NCBI GenBank assembly: GCA_030623035.1
Contig: JAUXFK010000150.1
Coordinates: 1 to 7,405 of the forward strand
DNA from: Deltaproteobacteria bacterium
GTDB lineage: Bacteria > Desulfobacterota > UBA8473
Direction: 5' to 3'
Length of the DNA stretch: 7,405 nt
Both the position numbers and the translations under genes were made by a program. Numbering within the stretch: the first letter of the stretch is position 1; each line of letters begins with the position of its first letter. The notes under the pieces were generated by a model. The model was given only the letters and a program-made list of their open reading frames with translations. It was not told where the DNA came from and ran no database searches. Shown here in pieces: positions 5,238 to 7,405 of this stretch.

Positions 5238-6764
5238 CTAGCTATCTTCCCATACCACCTCTCCGTCAATGATTGTCATCTCTATCTGAATGTCTTTAAT
5301 CTCTTCAGTAGGGATTGAAGTAGGATCAGCGCTTAAGACCACCAGATCGGCCTGTTTCCCTGGTGCAAGCGTGCCTTTGATCCTCTCCTCGAAGTTGGCC
5401 CTTGCACCATATTCTGTATACATCCGAAGCGCCTCTAAAGGGCTTATTCCCTCTTTAGGCAAAATCTCTTCCTCTGTCTTTGATTTTCGCGAAACCGCAG
5501 CATAAATCCCGGGCAAAGGATTTGGAGGAACCACAGGGCAGTCCGATCCGCCAATAACCAGAATACCGCTTTTCATTAGGGAGGCTATGGGGTATATATG
5601 CCTCAACTTTGAATCAGGAACTGTCCTTAAGTATCGATCCCCACTGTAATATATAAAAGACGGCTGTGTGCAAACCATGATGTCCAGAGAAGCTAATCTT
5701 TTTGATAAACGAGGCGGGCACACACTACAGTGCTCGATGCGGTGCCGGTGATCCTTTCGAGAGAATCCCTCGAGTGCATATGCAATCGCAGTACAGGCAG
5801 CTTCAATGGCTGGTTCTTCTATGGCATGGATCGCCACCTGCAATCCCGCTTTATGAATCCTTAAGACCATCTCATTCAATTCTGATTGGGCAGGATAGAG
5901 CCGGCCTGTGGTCTCGTTGAGGATAATCTTCACACCACGGATATCAAGCTGGTCTCTTTTTCGATTGTGGGAGAAGTCTCTTTTCTGGTATGATTCGAAG
6001 GCCTCATAACCCAACATCATCTTCACTTTGCACTTTAGATCTCCAGTGTTTTTCCAATGCTTTAAAAGCTTCCACCGGTTCATATCGTTTTGGGAAGAAG
6101 CATCTTGAATCGAAGTCACGCCAAAACAGAGGAGTTTTTTACCTGCCTCTTTAACCCCGGTATTATAATCGAGTGTATTAAAAGAGGGAACAACCTTTGA
6201 TAGATATGGACCCATGCCATAGAGGATTCCATTGGGCTCTCCTGTACTCAGTTCTCTTTCTATGATCGCACCGGGTGGTTCAGGGGTCTCATTCGATATC
6301 CCCACAGTCACCATAGCCAGACTGTTTAGCACATGGGCATTTCCGGAGCTGTGGGTCAGTTTTACAGGATGGATGGAAGTCGCTCTGTCGAGGTCCCAAC
6401 GAGTCGGATGGCGTTTTTCACTAAGGTAGAACCCATCATAGGCCCTTGCCTTTATCCATGTTCCAGGAGGTAATCCTTTTGAAAACCTCTGGATTTTTTT
6501 CTGTATATCAGAAATGGAATGTACTTCCTGTGGCATGAAACTACAGCCGATAAGGCTTTCTGCAAAAGCAAAGAAATGGCAATGGGCATCATTGAACCCG
6601 GGCAAGACGGTCTTGCCATGGCAATCGATGATTCTGGTATTGCGATCTTTTAGGTTATCTAAATCTTCCCTGCCTCCAACATGGAGGATTCTGTCTTCTC
6701 TGACCGCCACGAGTTCGGCTCGGCCAAGACCGGCCTCTAAGGTGATGATATTGCCATTGACCAA
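5238..6764 (-). CDS. Amidohydrolase family 3 (YtcJ-like) metal-dependent hydrolase
   Basis: The 508-residue product, if begun at TTG 6764, is a typical Amidohydro_3 protein. A short beta-sandwich strand (VNGNIITLE) leads into the barrel, with the metal motif HxH as H61 and H63 in LPGFNDAHCHF. K279 in GVKIILNETTG, H313 in AIHAIEEPA, H345 in RIEHC and D408 in GGSDCPV complete the expected metal and catalytic set. The GTLAPGKQADLVVLS end returns to the sandwich domain. Such enzymes hydrolyse amides, N-acyl groups or ring C-N bonds in the cytoplasm, and the substrate is unknown. The gene follows an acyl-CoA dehydrogenase gene by 48 bases in the same frame, probably one operon. The start is uncertain. 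Homologues usually begin with a DLILVNGNI strand, part of which lies upstream of TTG. An ATT at 6794 preceded by AAGGA would include it. The stop codon lies in the MITE's CTAG flank. Confidence 0.88.
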   Translation of the reverse strand: MVNGNIITLEAGLGRAELVAVREDRILHVGGREDLDNLKDRNTRIIDCHGKTVLPGFNDAHCHFFAFAESLIGCSFMPQEVHSISDIQKKIQRFSKGLPPGTWIKARAYDGFYLSEKRHPTRWDLDRATSIHPVKLTHSSGNAHVLNSLAMVTVGISNETPEPPGAIIERELSTGEPNGILYGMGPYLSKVVPSFNTLDYNTGVKEAGKKLLCFGVTSIQDASSQNDMNRWKLLKHWKNTGDLKCKVKMMLGYEAFESYQKRDFSHNRKRDQLDIRGVKIILNETTGRLYPAQSELNEMVLRIHKAGLQVAIHAIEEPAIEAACTAIAYALEGFSRKDHRHRIEHCSVCPPRLSKRLASLDIMVCTQPSFIYYSGDRYLRTVPDSKLRHIYPIASLMKSGILVIGGSDCPVVPPNPLPGIYAAVSRKSKTEEEILPKEGISPLEALRMYTEYGARANFEERIKGTLAPGKQADLVVLSADPTSIPTEEIKDIQIEMTIIDGEVVWEDS

Positions 6765-6791
6765 AATGAGATCTGAAACCGATGGATTCTT

Positions 6792-6809
6792 AATTTGGCT
6801 ATGTTCCTT
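6792..6809 (-). promoter_or_regulatory. Shine-Dalgarno and possible ATT start of the amidohydrolase
   Basis: AAGGA (6809-6805) lies ten bases ahead of an in-frame ATT (6794-6792). From there the frame reads IKNPSVSDLILVNGNI, which gives the complete first strand expected of the family. The TTG at 6764 has no such site before it. ATT is a rare start codon (infC is the known example), so either initiation is unusual here or the TTG is used by coupling to the upstream gene. Confidence 0.35.
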
Positions 6810-6812
6810 TTT

Positions 6813-7405
6813 TTATCTTAACAACGCTGAGGCGGATATGATCCGTTGAATTTCATTAACGCCTTCATAGATTTCCGACAGTTTCACATCCCGAAAAATA
6901 CGCTCAATACGGAATTCCCTGATATAACCGAACGCACCCATAACCTGCATTGCATTGCTCGCTGCCCTGTGGGCTACCTGCGATGAAAAAAGGCGAGCAC
7001 GGGCGGATTTTGCAGTAATATCGAGGCCGCATGATTTTTCATAGGCAGTTGCATATGTCATATAACGTGCAGCTTCCACTTCAGCAGCCATCTCGCCGAT
7101 AATCCACTGGATTGTTTGAAAACTGCCGATCGGTTTGCCCCGTTGCGTTCTTTTTTTAGCATACATTACCGCTTCATCAAGTGCCCCTTGCGCCATACCT
7201 ACGCATTGCGCAGAAACACCCGTTTTCCCCCCGGCAACCTCTTGAGTCAAAATATCAAAGCCTCTGCCCCTGGCCTTTTCACCACCCGTCGTATTCTCAA
7301 GGGGCACCCGCACATTGTCAAAGAATACATCTGCAACTTCCATCCCATGCATCCCCAGCTTATCGTAATGTTTCCCAAGTCGGAGGCCAAGCGGTCTTAG
7401 GAAGA
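6813..7405 (-). CDS. Acyl-CoA dehydrogenase, C-terminal part (5' end beyond window)
   Basis: The open frame enters from the right edge and ends at TAA 6815-6813. About 197 residues are visible of a family usually near 380-400. GLRLGKHYDKLGMHGMEVAD and VFFDNVRVP are the end of the beta-barrel domain. GGKTGVSAQCVGMAQGALDE and RGKPIGSFQTIQ open the C-terminal helical domain. QVMGAFGYIREF and RIFRDVKLSEIYEGVNEIQR are the closing signatures. The Glu of IYEG (codon 6864-6866) is at the position of the catalytic base in medium- and short-chain enzymes (Glu367 in human MCAD). The enzyme would oxidise an acyl-CoA at C2-C3 with FAD and pass electrons to electron-transfer flavoprotein. It precedes the amidohydrolase gene in the same direction. 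A Met at 7352 is internal, because it falls in the conserved KLGMHG segment. Chain-length preference cannot be read. Confidence 0.93.
   Translation of the reverse strand, partial: FLRPLGLRLGKHYDKLGMHGMEVADVFFDNVRVPLENTTGGEKARGRGFDILTQEVAGGKTGVSAQCVGMAQGALDEAVMYAKKRTQRGKPIGSFQTIQWIIGEMAAEVEAARYMTYATAYEKSCGLDITAKSARARLFSSQVAHRAASNAMQVMGAFGYIREFRIERIFRDVKLSEIYEGVNEIQRIISASALLR

Larger units (their letters stand above)
5086..5241. mobile_element. MITE-like element with 15-bp inverted ends and CTAG flanks
   Basis: CTAGTGTCGTGTCAT (5086-5100) and ATGACACGACACTAG (5227-5241) are exact reverse complements. They can be read as 11-bp terminal repeats (TGTCGTGTCAT) flanked on each side by a duplicated palindromic CTAG target, leaving a 148-bp element (5090-5237). 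No transposase is encoded, so it would need one supplied elsewhere. A CTAG-type target suits IS5-group or IS4-like transposases, but no family can be assigned. Inside lies an inverted pair of REP-like palindromes. The right-hand CTAG provides the TAG stop of the minus-strand amidohydrolase gene, so insertion occurred at its last codon without changing the protein. Confidence 0.7.

Noticed and set aside
6807..6813. An A-run with slippery-heptamer likeness at the dehydrogenase/amidohydrolase junction, suggesting programmed frameshifting.
   Set aside because: It lies after the stop codon, and the two genes are already in the same frame, so a shift would not join them.
1..7405. tRNA, rRNA, CRISPR arrays and riboswitches.
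   Set aside because: No cloverleaf, rRNA-like stretch, regularly spaced repeats or recognisable riboswitch core was seen on either strand.

Overview
The window looks like a piece of chromosome from an anaerobic bacterium, most plausibly a sulfate reducer or syntroph of the former Deltaproteobacteria (Desulfobacterota). This is an inference from gene content: three class III (CaiB/BaiF) CoA-transferases, an acyl-CoA dehydrogenase, a YtcJ-type amidohydrolase, and a small iron-sulfur protein related to dissimilatory sulfite reductases. Base composition is moderate, with AT-rich intergenic stretches. No gene here identifies a species.

Layout from left to right. Bases 1-350 are mobile-element debris: the first 49 codons of a tyrosine recombinase (+) run into, and overlap tail to tail with, the first ~50 codons of an ISL3-type transposase (-). 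Bases 378-1073 (-) encode a 231-residue protein with a sirohaem-type sulfite reductase cysteine signature plus two ferredoxin-type 4Fe-4S motifs. The divergent gap at 1074-1192 holds a perfect TTGAC-N4-GTCAA palindrome of FNR/CRP type. A 19-bp sequence containing it recurs, with one mismatch, at the far end of the same gene. From 1193 to 3609 (+), two class III CoA-transferase genes lie 11 bp apart. The first has lost the catalytic aspartate and the second keeps it. A third, intact CoA-transferase gene (3787-5013, +) has its own textbook sigma-70-like promoter and a strong ribosome-binding site. A 16-bp-stem hairpin (5040-5075) follows it.

Between 5086 and 5241 sits a small MITE-like element with perfect terminal inverted repeats. 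It is bounded by CTAG on both sides and carries an inverted pair of ATTCCC...GGGAAT palindromes. Its right-hand CTAG supplies the stop codon of the convergent gene. On the minus strand, an acyl-CoA dehydrogenase (entering from beyond 7405, ending at 6813) is followed 48 bases later, in the same frame, by an amidohydrolase of family 3 (6764-5238).

Inferred joint role: the CoA-transferases would activate carboxylic acids by moving CoA from a donor thioester, and the dehydrogenase would take the first oxidative step. The amidohydrolase could open an amide or cyclic precursor. The degenerate-plus-intact CoA-transferase pair recalls BbsE/BbsF of anaerobic toluene degradation, but the substrate cannot be read from this sequence. 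The most interesting items are that pair, the half-size sulfite-reductase-like protein with its palindromic control site, and the MITE that landed exactly on a stop codon.
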